Below are positions 8,794-18,920 of a stretch of 52,500 nucleotides of DNA, in pieces. A program made the translations under genes and the position numbers. The DNA is from Symbiodinium natans (taxonomy: Eukaryota; Sar; Dinophyceae; Suessiales; Symbiodiniaceae). Position 1 is the first letter of the stretch; every line of letters begins with the position of its first letter. The notes under the pieces were generated by a model, which saw nothing but the letters and a program-made list of their open reading frames with translations, was not told the DNA's origin and did no database searches. The stretch is from NCBI GenBank assembly GCA_905221605.1, contig CAJNDS010002104.1:1-52500 (forward strand), read 5' to 3'.

Positions 8794-9243
8794 GTGGCAT
8801 TGTTCTGTAGTTCGACTACTTGTTGACTTCTGTCAATTACTTCGGGTTGCCAGCCCTGAATTCGACTCAATTCGGCGAGATCAGCATTGCGCAATCCTGC
8901 ATGGTCATGGATCACGCGTACACTTCACACATCTTCACGCTTGTGTGCATCTACAGCGCTTCTGGAGACATAGTATCTCTAAGACTCTGCAAAGCAGTGC
9001 TTCGAGGCACACGCTGTGATTCATGATGAGCGATCGGGCTTGAATTGTTGCTTGCTTCTAGTGACTAGTCGATGCAAGTCTTACACTCGCAGGGCTATTT
9101 TGAATACACCAGCGTATGTGGCCACGGCCAGTTGAAATCCTAATGTCAGCATACAGAACACAAAGACCATGACACAACGACATGTTGACGGGCTGTAATG
9201 ACCGATGAAACCCTAAACCCTAGGGTCTCCCAGTCTCCGCCAG

Positions 9244-9330
9244 GTCCAAGAGCGGCTGCGCCAGCGTGGATGGAGCTTCTCCGATGCGCAGCAGGCCGTC
9301 CTCCTCTATGAGCCTTGGGCTGGCAAAAGG
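9244..9330 (+). CDS. Exon 3 of phase-tested chain
   Basis: A CCGCCAG acceptor is followed by 29 codons: VQERLRQRGWSFSDAQQAVL then LYEPWAGKR. The apparent donor is AGG|GCATTC, a GC-type site. Helical; family unknown. Confidence 0.55.
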
Positions 9331-9435
9331 GCATTCTATTTTTAGGGTTTAGGGTTTAAGGGTTTAGGTGCATTCTGTAGGTGTTGTTTGGATGCATGAG
9401 TACATGAGCTTTGCAGGACTTCTGACACTCGTGCA

Positions 9436-9774
9436 GGAACAGGAATGTCACTTCGCAAGAAGCGTGCAAGGAAGGCTGATGTGTGCAGACTGTTATCCGC
9501 CGCCGGTTTCGATGTCGTGCGATTAGCCAAGATCACGGCTACTGCTGTTGGCCGGTGGAAATGCCCCGCTCTCGCGATGTCGGCCAAGGCATGTCAGAAA
9601 GACATCTACGACCTGTCCAAGCCAACGCTCAACAAGCAAATCGTTGTGCTCTTGAAGGACGGGACGGGTCCTTGTTCGGCATTGGGGTGTTTGTGGCAAG
9701 GCCGTGACAAGTATAGCTTCGGGTTTGTCCTGTCAACGCCGAACTTATCCGGGCGTCCACCCTTGAAATCCTAG
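9436..9774 (+). CDS. Long exon candidate, basic
   Basis: After CGTGCAG the frame reads MSLRKKRARKADVCRLLSAA, KITATAVGRWKCPALAMSAK and KQIVVLLKDGTGPCSALGCL, about 110 codons to a stop. Two other frames are open over parts of it. No domain recognised. Confidence 0.4.
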   Translation, partial: GTGMSLRKKRARKADVCRLLSAAGFDVVRLAKITATAVGRWKCPALAMSAKACQKDIYDLSKPTLNKQIVVLLKDGTGPCSALGCLWQGRDKYSFGFVLSTPNLSGRPPLKS

Positions 9775-9800
9775 TTAGGATCTAGGGCTAGTGCGGTGAG

Positions 9801-9904
9801 ATTGCAGCAGTCATCGGTCTACGGCCAGTGTCTGATACACTGAGAGCACTGTTTGTTGCACTTGATGCTGCACCCCCGAGCTGCGCAGAAGCGACGGATG
9901 TCAT
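9801..9904 (+). CDS. Exon candidate, unknown protein
   Basis: The frame reads AVIGLRPVSDTLRALFVALD then AAPPSCAEATDV and ends at CAT|GTAAAG, or at the overlapping stop TAA after ATG. Family unknown. Confidence 0.45.
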
Positions 9905-10020
9905 GTAAAGTTCACCGAAGAAATGCCTCGAAGCCTGGCAACAACAGAAACAAGTCAACCATAGCCCCATTAAGAATTGTTTTATTTTTATTAAACGCAA
10001 GGGAACATTAAAGTTATTTC

Positions 10021-10042
10021 TGCTCCGCTTCGAAGCGGAGCA
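10021..10042. other. Perfect 22-bp palindrome
   Basis: Two 11-base arms (TGCTCCGCTTC and its exact complement) meet with no loop. Confidence 0.95.
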
Positions 10043-10244
10043 TAGTCAAAGGCCACAAGGAGTCAGCAAAAGCAGGCAGGAGAAGCCGAGAAACTTCATT
10101 ACGATCTTGTCAGAAGCCAGGAGCTAGGCAGGTAAGATGCGTCGGAGGGGAATGCAGCAGTCCTGGGCCCTAGCCTTTCACCTTTTCATTTTCATTGCTA
10201 GGTAAGTCAACCAGGCTAAAGCATGCAGACACAAGCATGAGGAT

Positions 10245-10358
10245 CTATAACTTGGGAAGTACCCCCTTGTACTAACCGTCCAGAATAGGGATTATAACAG
10301 GGGGTACTTGATCCCCATTAAGGACTGTTAGTATAAGGGGGAACATCCCAAGTTATAG
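10245..10358. mobile_element. Foldback element family A, uninterrupted
   Basis: CTATAACTTGGGAAGTACCC and GGAACATCCCAAGTTATAG are near-complementary ends; the outer 13 bases pair perfectly. Inside, GTACTAACCGTCC and GGACTGTTAGTA also pair. Confidence 0.8.
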
Positions 10359-10811
10359 CACAGTCTTGGTGAGCACAGAGGGCCAAAACACTAGTCAGAC
10401 AAGAGACATGAGTCAAGGGCAACATCATGTTATGAGGGTCTCGACTGCGTGTCAACACCAAGCCAGTGGACCCTTGCCCGAAAAAACGTAGTTGAAAAGT
10501 GCAAAAAACCGAGGTTTTTTACTAAGTCCGGTTTTCGGGACCAGGAAAACACGCCACTGATCCCTCGAAGGGCGGGCGCTTTTTATTGAAAATGAATGTT
10601 TCGCCTAGGCGGGAGCCTTGTTTTGAAAGGCAGGAAAACCAAAAAGTTGTCTAGACCATGTTTCTAGGTCTTTTTTGCTTCTTTGTGAGGATCTTTGAGG
10701 GCATTGTTTGGGGCTAGCATGGCCTTATGTCCCTGTGTATGCGTTGGGCCCCGAAACCTCAGAATTCAGAAGGAAAGCACAGATCTTCGAGCCTTTTTCT
10801 TGTCCGGGTAG

Positions 10812-10859
10812 TGAGGTCGCAGGTTGAATACAAAATTTGCCGAAGACAGTGGCTCCATG
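10812..10859 (+). CDS. Short exon candidate
   Basis: GGGTAG acceptor, 2 nt plus RSQVEYKICRRQWLH, then CATG|GTAAGG, a strong donor. Family unknown. Confidence 0.45.
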
Positions 10860-10884
10860 GTAAGGGTCGAGGGCTGAGGCGGTG

Positions 10885-11160
10885 ATGGTTTAGGGTTGAG
10901 GGTTGAGGGTTTAGGGTGTAGGGTGTAGGGTTCAGGGTTTATAGGGTTTAGGGTTTAGGGTTTAGGGTTTACAGGGTTAAGGTTTTAGGGTTTAGGGTTT
11001 ATAGGGTTAAGGTTTTAGGGTTTAGGGTTTAGGGTTGATGGTTTAGGGTTTAGGGTTGAGGGTTTTAGGGTTTGAGGGTTTAGGGTTGAGGGTTTAGGGT
11101 TTATAGGGTGTAGGGTTTAGGGTTAAGGGTTCAGGGTTTAGGGTTTAGGGTTTAGGATAC
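10885..11160 (+). repeat. Degenerate TTTAGGG block
   Basis: About 275 bp of TTTAGGG mixed with TTGAGGG, TTATAGGG and TTTACAGGG units. Confidence 0.85.
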
Positions 11161-11165
11161 AGGGT

Positions 11166-11213
11166 GAACATGGATATTCCCAACATGGATATTCCCAACA
11201 TGGATGTTCCCAA
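11166..11213 (+). repeat. 15-bp tandem repeat
   Basis: Three copies of AACATGGATATTCCC (last copy with one change). Confidence 0.9.
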
Positions 11214-11221
11214 CCCCCCCC

Positions 11222-11520
11222 CCCCAAACCCCCATGCCCTAAACCCCAGGAAACGTAGGACGCACCCTCCTAGACACGAAGATCCTAAAGCCAAAGGCCC
11301 CCAAACACCCCAAAGAACCCCCTTAACCCTACACGCTAAGCCCTAAACCCTAAACCGTAAACCCCAAACCCCAAACCCCAAAACCCTAAACCCCAAAACC
11401 CTAACCCCTAAACCCGAAACCAAACCCCAAACCCTAGACCCTAAGCCCTGAACCCCAACCCCCTCAATCCTAAACCCAACCCCTAAACCCTAAGCCCTAA
11501 ACCCCAAACCCTAAACCTTC
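11222..11520 (-). repeat. Degenerate CCCTAAA block
   Basis: About 300 bp of CCCTAAA, CCCCAAA and CCCTAAG units, opposite in orientation to the 10885-11160 block; together they form a large inverted pair. Confidence 0.85.
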
Positions 11521-11530
11521 AACCCTTACA

Positions 11531-11601
11531 CGGAGAGCCGAAACCAGGAGCCTCCAAGCGGCTTCTTGGGTTGGGCGGAGGGTGCTGGGATCATCCCACA
11601 G
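11531..11601 (+). CDS. Exon candidate, basic
   Basis: [20 protein letters not shown] then SSH, ending CACAG|GTAGGG, a good donor. Family unknown. Confidence 0.4.
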
Positions 11602-11666
11602 GTAGGGAAGAGAGGGGTTAGGGTTATAGGGTTTAGGGTTTGGGGGTGTAATCCGGGTGGCGATAT

Positions 11667-11731
<65 letters not shown>

Positions 11732-11776
11732 CTATGTATGTATACACATATATATATATATATGTATATACACATT
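11667..11776. repeat. TA-rich microsatellite
   Basis: (TA)n interrupted by CATGTA, CTATGTATGTATACACA and similar; self-complementary. Confidence 0.9.
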
Positions 11777-11854
11777 TTTGGGGGGATTGTGGGAACGAGG
11801 ACTTCAGGGTTGGAGGGTTTCTTGTTGGGGTGGAGGGGTTAGGGAGGTCAGGTT

Positions 11855-12015
11855 TTGGATGTTCCCCCTTACACTCACAGTCCTGAATGGGAACATAGTA
11901 TCCCCTACTATGGGTTTAGGGTTTAGGGGTTTAGGGTTTCGGGCTTAGGGCTTAGGGTTTAGGGTTTTGGGTTTTGGGTTTAGGGTAATCTGTATTAAGG
12001 ACTTAAACATCCCAA
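11855..12015. mobile_element. Foldback family A with TTTAGGG insert
   Basis: The left half (TTGGATGTTCCCCCTTACAC to ATCCCCTACTAT) and right half (TAATCTGTATTAAGGACTTAAACATCCCAAG) are separated by a degenerate TTTAGGG block (11912-11986) at the apex. Confidence 0.7.
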
Positions 12016-12041
12016 GGTCAGGTTCTTAAGACGCCTGTTAG

Positions 12042-12128
12042 GGACATGGTTAGCTCCTGCTTTCGCCAGGCTTCGACTGAGATGGAATTTGGATTGAAGT
12101 CGCTCCTTGCAGCAGGCGAGCGGAAGCT
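12042..12128 (+). CDS. Exon candidate, phase-matched to 12170
   Basis: CTGTTAG acceptor, then DMVSSCFRQASTEMEFGLKS and LLAAGERK, ending AAGCT|GTGAGC. Phase 2 matches an exon at 12170-12208 after AAGTTGCAG that reads SRESYSDPYAGSR. Family unknown. Confidence 0.5.
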
Positions 12129-12255
12129 GTGAGCGGAGATGAGTCGCTTTGAGCCTTTTTAAGTTGCAGGTCAAGGGAGTCATACTCGGACCCCTATGCA
12201 GGAAGTCGGGGGGGGGGGGGGGGGGGGACATGAAGCCCGGCCCCACGAAAAAAAG

Positions 12256-12323
12256 TTGGTCGGAGGCCTTGCTCCCTCGCTGCATGGGGGCGTGGCCGGT
12301 GGAGCAGAGGCTGACACTGCAGG
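12256..12323 (+). CDS. Exon candidate, unknown protein
   Basis: SEALLPRCMGAWPVEQRLTL then Q, ending CAGG|GTATAG. A second frame is open here too. The poly-G run at 12208-12227 lies just upstream. Confidence 0.4.
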
Positions 12324-12794
12324 GTATAGGAGTTGGAAGGAGTCGGGAGTTGAGTGCTTTGAAATGCGGGAGGTCGGAGCAACTGGAAACTTGCCACTTC
12401 TGTTTTCAGGAAGGGCGTGCGAGGTGTCCACATATGGCGTGTTTGCCTAGTTGTTTGAGCAACCTCTGCTCATGAACCCATGTATCCCTCACTCAACCTC
12501 CGAAGCCCTTTAAACACCCGCAGTCCCAAGCTTGAACCCCTGAAGCCCTGCTTTCACAATGCCGTGATGTCTTGGATGTGTGGCTGTCGCTCTGTACAGT
12601 AAACCCCAAAAAGTTGGAAACCTTGTTAAGGACACATAGTGCTGGGACTCCCTAGACTTTACTCTTAGGGAGTGAGGCCATTGAGTTTTCGACTTTTTGG
12701 CTTCTACTATAGGCCCATGGCCTCGCACAACTTGCTTGGATCCTGCTTTTCTTGGCCCGGAAGTCGAAAAGCCTTCCCTCTCCGCGCAGACAAG

Positions 12795-12934
12795 CTAGGA
12801 TGCCCAGTAGCACCCTTATTCCTAGGTTCCCTCATACACCCTAAACCCTAAAACCTAAACCCTAAAACCCTAAAACCTAAACCACCCCTTTGAGCAACAG
12901 AGGGCACCCTTTTGAAACCCAGAATACTGGGCAG
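12795..12934. mobile_element. Foldback family B with CCCTAAA insert
   Basis: Arms CTAGGATGCCCAGTAG and AGAATACTGGGCAG; the paired interior (CACCCTTATTC / GAGGGCACCC) is split by a CCCTAAA/CCTAAAA block at 12837-12883. Confidence 0.65.
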
Positions 12935-13002
12935 CCTGGCAAGAAGACTTTCTTTGGAGGCACTGCAGAGCTGCTGCAAGCGCAGCCTTGGTGGCTGGAC
13001 CT
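12935..13002 (+). CDS. Exon candidate directly after family B arm
   Basis: The acceptor ACTGGGCAG is the right arm of the element. 2 nt plus 22 codons read WQEDFLWRHCRAAASAALVA then GP, ending CCT|GTGAAT. Family unknown. Confidence 0.5.
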
Positions 13003-13196
13003 GTGAATAGGAGCTGCTGCTGCTTTTGTTGCAGCAGCAGGGGGGGGGGGGGCGGGGGGAGGGGTTTCTTCTAATGTGAGATCCCTTTTGGTTTTTGTGG
13101 GTGGGAGGGGAAAGGAGGGGAGGGGAGGGGATTCTTCAAAGTGGAGCACAAGTTGGGTACAGCCCCCCAGCTGGAAGAGAGTTTGGGTTTGGGTTT

Positions 13197-13276
13197 TCCT
13201 AAACCCTAAACCCTAAACCCTAAACCCTAAACCCTAAACCCTAAACCCTAAACCCTAAACCCTAAACCCTAAACCC
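13197..13276 (-). repeat. CCCTAAA array with acceptor
   Basis: About 11 perfect CCCTAAA units ending AAACCCAG. The final CAG precedes an exon-like frame (ELRALLRVFILKGKGNGLAE) at 13279-13354. Confidence 0.9.
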
Positions 13277-13278
13277 AG

Positions 13279-13354
13279 GCGAGTTGCGCGCCTTGCTCCG
13301 CGTCTTCATCCTCAAAGGCAAGGGCAATGGGCTTGCTGAAAGGGAATGCTGCCC
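13279..13354 (+). CDS. Exon candidate between array and family A
   Basis: ELRALLRVFILKGKGNGLAE then RECCP, from the CCCTAAA-derived acceptor to the left arm of a family A element. The donor is not resolved. Confidence 0.4.
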
Positions 13355-13355
13355 T

Positions 13356-13470
13356 TTGGGATGCTCCCCCTCATACGAACTGGCCTTAATAGGGATTGAA
13401 TAGGGGGTCCGGGGCCCCCCGGTACTATAATCCCGATCAAGGACTGTTAGTGGAAGGGGGAAAATCCCAT
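13356..13470. mobile_element. Foldback element family A, uninterrupted
   Basis: TTTGGGATGCTCCCCCTCATA and GGAAGGGGGAAAATCCCA arms, with a palindromic apex GGTCCGGGGCCCCCC. Confidence 0.75.
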
Positions 13471-13623
13471 AAAGGCTACCCTGCGAACCCAAACCGTAAA
13501 CAATACAGGGACTAGAATGACTAGAAGCTCTCGAGCCTAGGCCGAAACAAGCCCTTACAACGGTGAAAGTGCCATGGTGGAGTTCTGGGTCATTTTGCGG
13601 AGTATTCGTGCCAGGCCTCTTAG

Positions 13624-13688
13624 AGTACTGCGACAATGAGCTGGTGGCCACTGCCCTGCTACACAAGGAGCTGGACGCCTTCCGCCAG
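13624..13688 (+). CDS. Exon candidate, unknown protein
   Basis: CCTCTTAG acceptor, 2 nt plus 21 codons (YCDNELVATALLHKELDAFR, then Q), ending CAG|GTGCCG. A 134-codon antisense frame covers the same stretch. Confidence 0.45.
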
Positions 13689-13819
13689 GTGCCGAAGTCT
13701 CATGTGGAACTGTCCCGAAGTCTCCCATCGCATGGGTTTAGGGTTTGGGGTTTGGGGTTTGGGGTTTAGGGTTTAGGGTTTAGGGTTTAGGGGTCCGAGG
13801 TAAGACGACAAACACCAGA

Positions 13820-14020
13820 CAGCGTCACGCCATAGGGCAAGATGTTAGCGAGGGTTTCGGGCGTCCGGGAGCAGGAAATCCCTACATATTGGCCATGCAG
13901 AAAAGCGATCCCATTCATGCCAACGACAGGCGACACCTCGTACACCTGAGAAGAAGAAGAGCTCTGGGCGAATCTACTCGCAGATCTGATGCCCTCGCCG
14001 ACGCTTGAAGGATACAAGAA
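13820..14020 (-). CDS. Minus-strand exon candidate
   Basis: On the - strand a CCCCCAG acceptor is followed by IFLYPSSVGEGIRSASRFAQ, VSPVVGMNGIAFLHGQYVGI and ILPYGVTLSG, ending TCTG|GTGTTT. It looks more protein-like than the + frame but stands alone among + exons. Confidence 0.35.
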
Positions 14021-14255
14021 AATCTGGGGGTTTTCAGGGACCCCAATAAGGTACCCTAAACCCGAAACCCTAAACCCCAAACCCAAACCCCAAAATCGTA
14101 AACCCCCAATCTCGAAGAGTCGAAGGCAGTGGCGTGTGCTGAAACGGCCGAAGTGCGACGCCTAGGAGCCAAGTCGTGAAGTAGGGTTTAGGGTTTTGGG
14201 TTTAGGGTCTGGTTTAGGGTTCAGGGTTTAGGGAAGGAATCCTCTGGACTGCCCC

Positions 14256-14452
14256 ATGCTGCCTGAATTGCCGACCCGCACACGCCCTGCGAAAGACAGA
14301 AAGCTTAGAGAGACAGAGACACAGACGTGGTCCCTCGTAGAGTTCGGCCATGCCTCCGCAGAAACTCACCGCCTTGGTGGGAGGCTCGCCGTGCAAATTC
14401 AAGAGTGCATGATCTGTTTCGCAGACACAGGGTGTTCACTTCGGTGTTCCAG
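14256..14452 (+). CDS. Exon candidate, unknown protein
   Basis: LPELPTRTRPAKDRKLRETE, SLVEFGHASAETHRLGGRLA and VQIQECMICFADTGCSLRC, ending TCCAG|GTGGCC. Contains C-x2-C. Family unknown. Confidence 0.4.
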
Positions 14453-15402
14453 GTGGCCAGCGAGCTGCTCTTGATCACTGTTTCTTAGGGATACGGTTTT
14501 TCCATTTTGGGGTACCATAATTTCTAAGAAACACCTACAATTCTAACTTTTGCTAGGGTTCCAAGATCAGTTAAGGGCTCATGCCATTCATTGGCACTGG
14601 TCGTCCTTGCGACGCCTCTTCTGGCTTCGAGCGTCTGTATGCGCATCTTGGTATCCCGGGCCGGAGGCAGCACCCCAGCCTCCTGTCTGGGTTGCGCGCG
14701 GTTGAAAATTCCATTTTAAACCTGAACCCTGAACCCTAAAATCCTAAACCCTAAACCCTAGAACCCTTAACCTACCCGAAATCTCTGAAACCCTAAACAC
14801 CCCAGAGCCAATAACCCTATCGAGGTAATTTCATTGGCCAATCAAGGTGGCTCTGAGTGGCTCCCCTATTGGACTGACTCAGCGAACCTGCCGCCGGCAT
14901 GCACCGACGTTGTCCAAAAAATCGAGTCCGAGGGCGGAGAAAGAGAGAGGAGGAGCGAGAGAGCAGCCAGAGAGCAGCCAGAGAGCCAGAGAGGAAGAAG
15001 AGAGCGAGAGAGAGAGTGCTTTGAGTCTGGTGGGTTCCATGTACGGCCCGTGCGGCCTCTCGCCTCCTGAAGAATGTTGCTTTGCACCGACTTCCCCGCG
15101 CCGCTTGAAACCCTGAAGGCCGAGTAACGGAGGCATTGTCCTTTGAAGGGCTTTCAAGGGAGGCAGGGCAGTCTTTCGACGCGGAGAGTACATCCCAAGA
15201 AGATGCGAACTCTGGTTGTGCCAGGGTGCAATGTCGTGTTTGGGGATTACACACAGCAGACCTGATCTCAAACTGCTCCTTTCAAGGCTCAGGCGTTGTT
15301 TAGCATGGCCAGATGAGGGGGTTTCCGAAATGGGGTGCGTACTTTGTCGGGGTCCTGATTGGAAGGGGATCCTCTTATTTTGGGTTGTATTTGGGGTCCC
15401 AT

Positions 15403-15515
15403 AAACCCTAAACCCTAAGCCCTAAACCCTGAGCCCTAAACCCTAAACCCTAAACCCTAGACCCTAGACCCTAGACCCTAGACCCTAGACCCTAGACCCT
15501 AGACCCTAAACCCTG
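15403..15515 (-). repeat. CCCTAAA array with homogenised CCCTAGA variant
   Basis: CCCTAAA units give way to seven or eight consecutive CCCTAGA units and then return to CCCTAAA. Confidence 0.9.
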
Positions 15516-15784
15516 TCCTTTTTGGGTTCATCTCCTGTTCAGCCGGCCGGCCGAGGTCCGAAGCTTCCCGTGCAGTGGTTCGCCCTGTCCCTGGTTGCGC
15601 AGGCCTGGGCTCTGACTTTAGGGTTTAGGGTTTAGGGTTTAGGCCCAGGGTTTAGGGTTTAGGCCCAGGGTTTAGGGTGTAGGGTTTAGGGTTTAGGGTT
15701 TAGGGCCTCCTTAACCCTGAACGCCAATTCATCCATCGAACGCGAGACCCCCACAAAACCCTTCCCTTAGGAAACTCCCTAGGC

Positions 15785-16018
15785 CGAGGTTCATGGTAGT
15801 TTGAGGTAGGGTTATAATAAGATGGGTAACTCTATAGTTACAACCCTATAGTTAGGGGGTACTTGTATCAGCCTACTACCACCCATGAGCCTTCAAGCAA
15901 CTCCCAGTTGAAGGTTTCCTGGGTAGGTAAATAACCCCGAATAAGGCTCTAACCCAACCAATTACAATTACAGGCACCCTACTTATAACCCGCTTAAAAC
16001 TACCCACGAACCTCCAAG
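15785..16018. mobile_element. Two adjacent family D foldbacks
   Basis: GAGGTTCATGGTAGTTTG pairs with CTACCACCCATGAGCCTTC (15785-15892). A second set, GGTTTCCTGGGTAGG with ACTACCCACGAACCTCC, follows to 16018. Confidence 0.5.
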
Positions 16019-16019
16019 T

Positions 16020-16112
16020 AGCCCTAAACCCTAAACCCTAAACCCTAAACCCTAAACCCTAAACCCTAAACCCTAAACCCTAAACCCTAAACCCTAAACC
16101 CTAAACCCTATA
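16020..16112 (-). repeat. CCCTAAA array
   Basis: About 12 near-perfect CCCTAAA units abutting the end of a family D element. Confidence 0.92.
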
Positions 16113-16765
16113 GACCCTAAACCCAAAAGCAAGATGCGCCCCAGTCCACCGGCCTCCTTTGTCAGCTGATTTGCGGCTGGACCGTCCTTGCAGGCTCCCG
16201 GATGCCAAGTGGTTTAGGATTTGGGGTTTAGGGTTTAGGGTTTAGGGTTTGGGGTTTAGGGTTTGGGGTTTAGGGTTTGGGGTTTAGGGTTTAGGGCTAG
16301 GGTTTAGAGTTTAGGGTCTGGGAAATTCGTGAAATTCAGGGAGCCCCAACACCCTTTCACTTCGGGTTGAGCTTAGGGTTTACTGTTTAAGGCTTAGGGT
16401 TTTAGGTTTTAGGGTTTAGGGTTGAGAGCGTTAGGCTTTCAGGGCTTTAGGGTTTAGGGTGCTTGAACATCTGTTCGATTTCAAGTTGGCTCTCGTGTTT
16501 TAAGGGGGGGGGGGTTCCAAGGAGGAAGGCCTTGTGGTTTGGGAAGCGCTTGCCGCTTTTTCGGTGCTCGAGGGCGCACGGTTTGGAGCGTTTTCTGCTT
16601 AAGAATATTTCGAGGATCCTTGAGGGTCGGTTAGGAGGATCGGGGCGCAGAGCAGCCTCTGTGGCTGAGTTGTGTTTGGGAACCTGACATGTAAACCCTA
16701 AACCCCTGCAGTCCTTCAGGTTTCAGGAGGTTGCCGGGATTCTTACTAGAGCTTCGTCTTTATAG

Positions 16766-16794
16766 GCTTGATGTGGCTTTCGGAGTTGAAGGCT
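16766..16794 (+). CDS. Very short exon candidate
   Basis: TTTATAG acceptor, 2 nt plus nine codons (LMWLSELKA), then GCT|GTGAGT, a strong donor. Confidence 0.4.
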
Positions 16795-17011
16795 GTGAGT
16801 GAAGCGATGGCTATGGCACGATTCTTCTGCAGCCGCCAACCGCCACTCTTCAGTAGTATAGCTGCCTGAATCATTAGAGCAGGGTTGCGGGGGTTGTTAT
16901 AGTAGAGGTATATGGCGATAAAGGAATTAGCTAGTTCAGAGTTTAGAATGTCAGGCTGCTGTTTGCTGTTCTTCTACGGTTGCGAGTTTACTTGCCACCT
17001 GCCGCCCACTC

Positions 17012-17123
17012 AGAGCATGTGCCGCAGTCGAGCAACGTGAGTTGCAGCGTCATTCTGGATGCCGCGTTGCGTTTTGAAAAGGCCCATCAGAAACCAGCGC
17101 GCCGAATATTCGTACAATTGTAG
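17012..17123 (+). CDS. Exon candidate, unknown protein
   Basis: HVPQSSNVSCSVILDAALRF then EKAHQKPARRIFVQL to a stop TAG. The protein-like composition contrasts with its surroundings. It could be a 3' terminal exon. Confidence 0.45.
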
Positions 17124-17474
17124 CTACCTGCAGGCAGGCGGGCAGGCCGAAAGGGAAAGTAAAGGAGGACAGTACAGAACGATTCAGCTCTTGCCACTTG
17201 CTACGCTAACCGGTTTTTTCTAGGACCACAACATGTGAGGCTCAGATACTGTAAGCACCCAGCCAAGGCCCACCATGGAGGACAAGCGAAGGAACCCTGA
17301 ATATCCTTGAATGCAATTGCCCCCCCCAAATCCGCATTTCGACCCTGACTTATCGGGTCCCTAAGGGAGGGGGGAGGCTCATGGGGGTAGGTGCCTAGGG
17401 AACCTTACGGAAGCCCGAACCCCTGCCCCGTCTGTGGGTGTTGGGGGTGATCGCTCCAGGTTCTACTACAGCAG

Positions 17475-17541
17475 CACGGTCGTAGCGTGGAGCTTAGGTC
17501 TGATGCTTGAAAAAGAGACCATGGCGCAACGGGTCAAGATG
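17475..17541 (+). CDS. Exon candidate, unknown protein
   Basis: STVVAWSLGLMLEKETMAQR then VKM, from a TACAGCAG acceptor to ATG|GTTTGA. Another open stretch follows at 17559 in a different frame, so the junction is unresolved. Confidence 0.4.
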
Positions 17542-17864
17542 GTTTGAGGCTGAATTAGGACTTACCATCAAGCCACCTGAAAGAAACGTACGACACCTTC
17601 ACAACCTGACGTCGAGTGGTTTGCCTCTTGGCCCTCCTGAAGAAGCTGAAGTGCGTGTCGCCTACAAAGCACCCAAAGCCTGAAACCCTAAACCCCGAGC
17701 ATCCCCAACCCTTCAACTCCACTTAGGAAAACAGCACGACCACACTGCCGACACTCAGCATGGGTGCACTGGTGGTCTGGTTTGCGCACACCTCAGCCTC
17801 GTGGTTTTATTGTGGGGAGGAGGGTGTTAGGCTTAAGGGCTTGGGGTTGGAAGGCCTTTGGTTT

Positions 17865-17891
17865 GGGGGGGGGGGGGGGGGGGGGGGGGGG
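17865..17891 (+). repeat. 27-base G homopolymer
   Basis: Uninterrupted G run. Confidence 0.95.
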
Positions 17892-18058
17892 TGATTCATA
17901 GTGAAACGAACCGTGCGTTCGTACCCCCACAAGTGCTATTCGGCTATTCGTGCACGCGTATGCATGAAAATTCCTTCACCCGCCGGCAGATAGCCCTTGA
18001 AAGGCGAACTCCCATCACTCTGTGCACCTTTTCTCAAAGTTCATGCATCACGGGTTAA

Positions 18059-18153
18059 GGTTCCCCCCCTATACTAACAGCCCTTCGCAGGGATTAAAGT
18101 ACCCCCTCGTATCATCCCTATTCAGGACTGTTCGTATAAGGGGGAACATCCCA
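18059..18153. mobile_element. Foldback element family A, uninterrupted
   Basis: GGTTCCCCCCCTATACTAACAG pairs with CTGTTCGTATAAGGGGGAAC; CATCCCA end. Confidence 0.75.
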
Positions 18154-18307
18154 TGGCTAGGGTGTCACTTCAAAGGGTTTGGGGGCTCAGGCTTCTCTAT
18201 AGTGGAATCAAGCGAGAGCCTAAACCCTAAACCCCAAACCCTAAACCCTAAACCCAAAACCCTAAACCCTAAACCCTAAACCTTAGACTGAGTTATTTGC
18301 CTTGCAG

Positions 18308-18385
18308 CTCCAAGGTGCGGCCGAGCAGCGGCATTTTCTATCCATGAAGCCCTTCCGAACGCCTTCTGAACCCGAATGCCTTGAA
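18308..18385 (+). CDS. Exon candidate, unknown protein
   Basis: Pyrimidine-rich TTTGCCTTGCAG acceptor, then LQGAAEQRHFLSMKPFRTPS and EPECLE, donor GAA|GTCTTTAGGG that runs into TTTAGGG repeats. Confidence 0.45.
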
Positions 18386-18482
18386 GTCTTTAGGGTTTAG
18401 GGTTTAGGGTTTAGGGTTTAGGGTTTCAGTCTACAGGAAGTCTTCTGAGTCTCTTCCTGCAGGGCCCCCCCAAAGCCTGGCC

Positions 18483-18602
18483 GGTTCTTAGAAGGAAATG
18501 AGGGCATGAGGTACCCTTTATAATCCCATGAGGGGTTTAGGGTTTAGGGTTTAGGGTTTAGGGTTTAGGGGGCCCTAATTCCCTCAGTCCCTACTAAGAA
18601 CC
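18483..18602. mobile_element. Foldback family F with TTTAGGG insert, acting as intron
   Basis: GGTTCTTAGAAGGAAATGAG and CTCAGTCCCTACTAAGAACC are the arms. Five TTTAGGG units (18534-18570) occupy the apex. GT at 18484 and AG at 18598 bound a 115-nt intron that joins open frames. Confidence 0.75.
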
Positions 18603-18920
18603 GGGAGGAAGCTCGAAACCCCATGCCCTGAAGCCTGATCAGTTCAAGTTCTTGGACAGACCACACAGCCAGCGAATGGCCAGGTGCTCAGCGGTAGTGG
18701 TACCTCCTACGGCTATATGGATCTGGGAAGGTGCCCTGCCTTCGAGTCTTACTTGCGGCCTTCATGGGTTTGAGGTTTTTTGGAGACGGGGCAGCACCGT
18801 CCCGAACATTCCCCAGATCGTCGACGCTTGTGCCTCTGCACAGCCCCGCACATGTTCAGATGGGGCGGCCTTTTCTGGGTCTTCATGGCTGGCATCATCG
18901 GTGGCGGCCTCAGCCTGATA
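18599..18920 (+). CDS. Long exon candidate after family F element
   Basis: In the frame entered by splicing 18483 to 18599 the sequence stays open for about 107 codons, including EPGGSSKPHALKPDQFKFLD and RMARCSAVVVPPTAIWIWEG. Internal donors exist, so the true end may be earlier. No family recognised. Confidence 0.4.

Noticed and set aside
8794-8810. Possible 17-nt intron (GTGGCATTGTTCTGTAG) joining 8793 to an open frame at 8811
   Set aside because: In frame, but the alternative join to 9244 gives a better continuous helix and needs no exceptional intron length. A second 17-nt candidate at 17542-17558 leads into an early stop in its favoured frame.
14834-15070. Glu/Arg-rich coiled-coil frame
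   Set aside because: Stems from a GAGAGA-rich stretch; frames on both strands are open and none is favoured.
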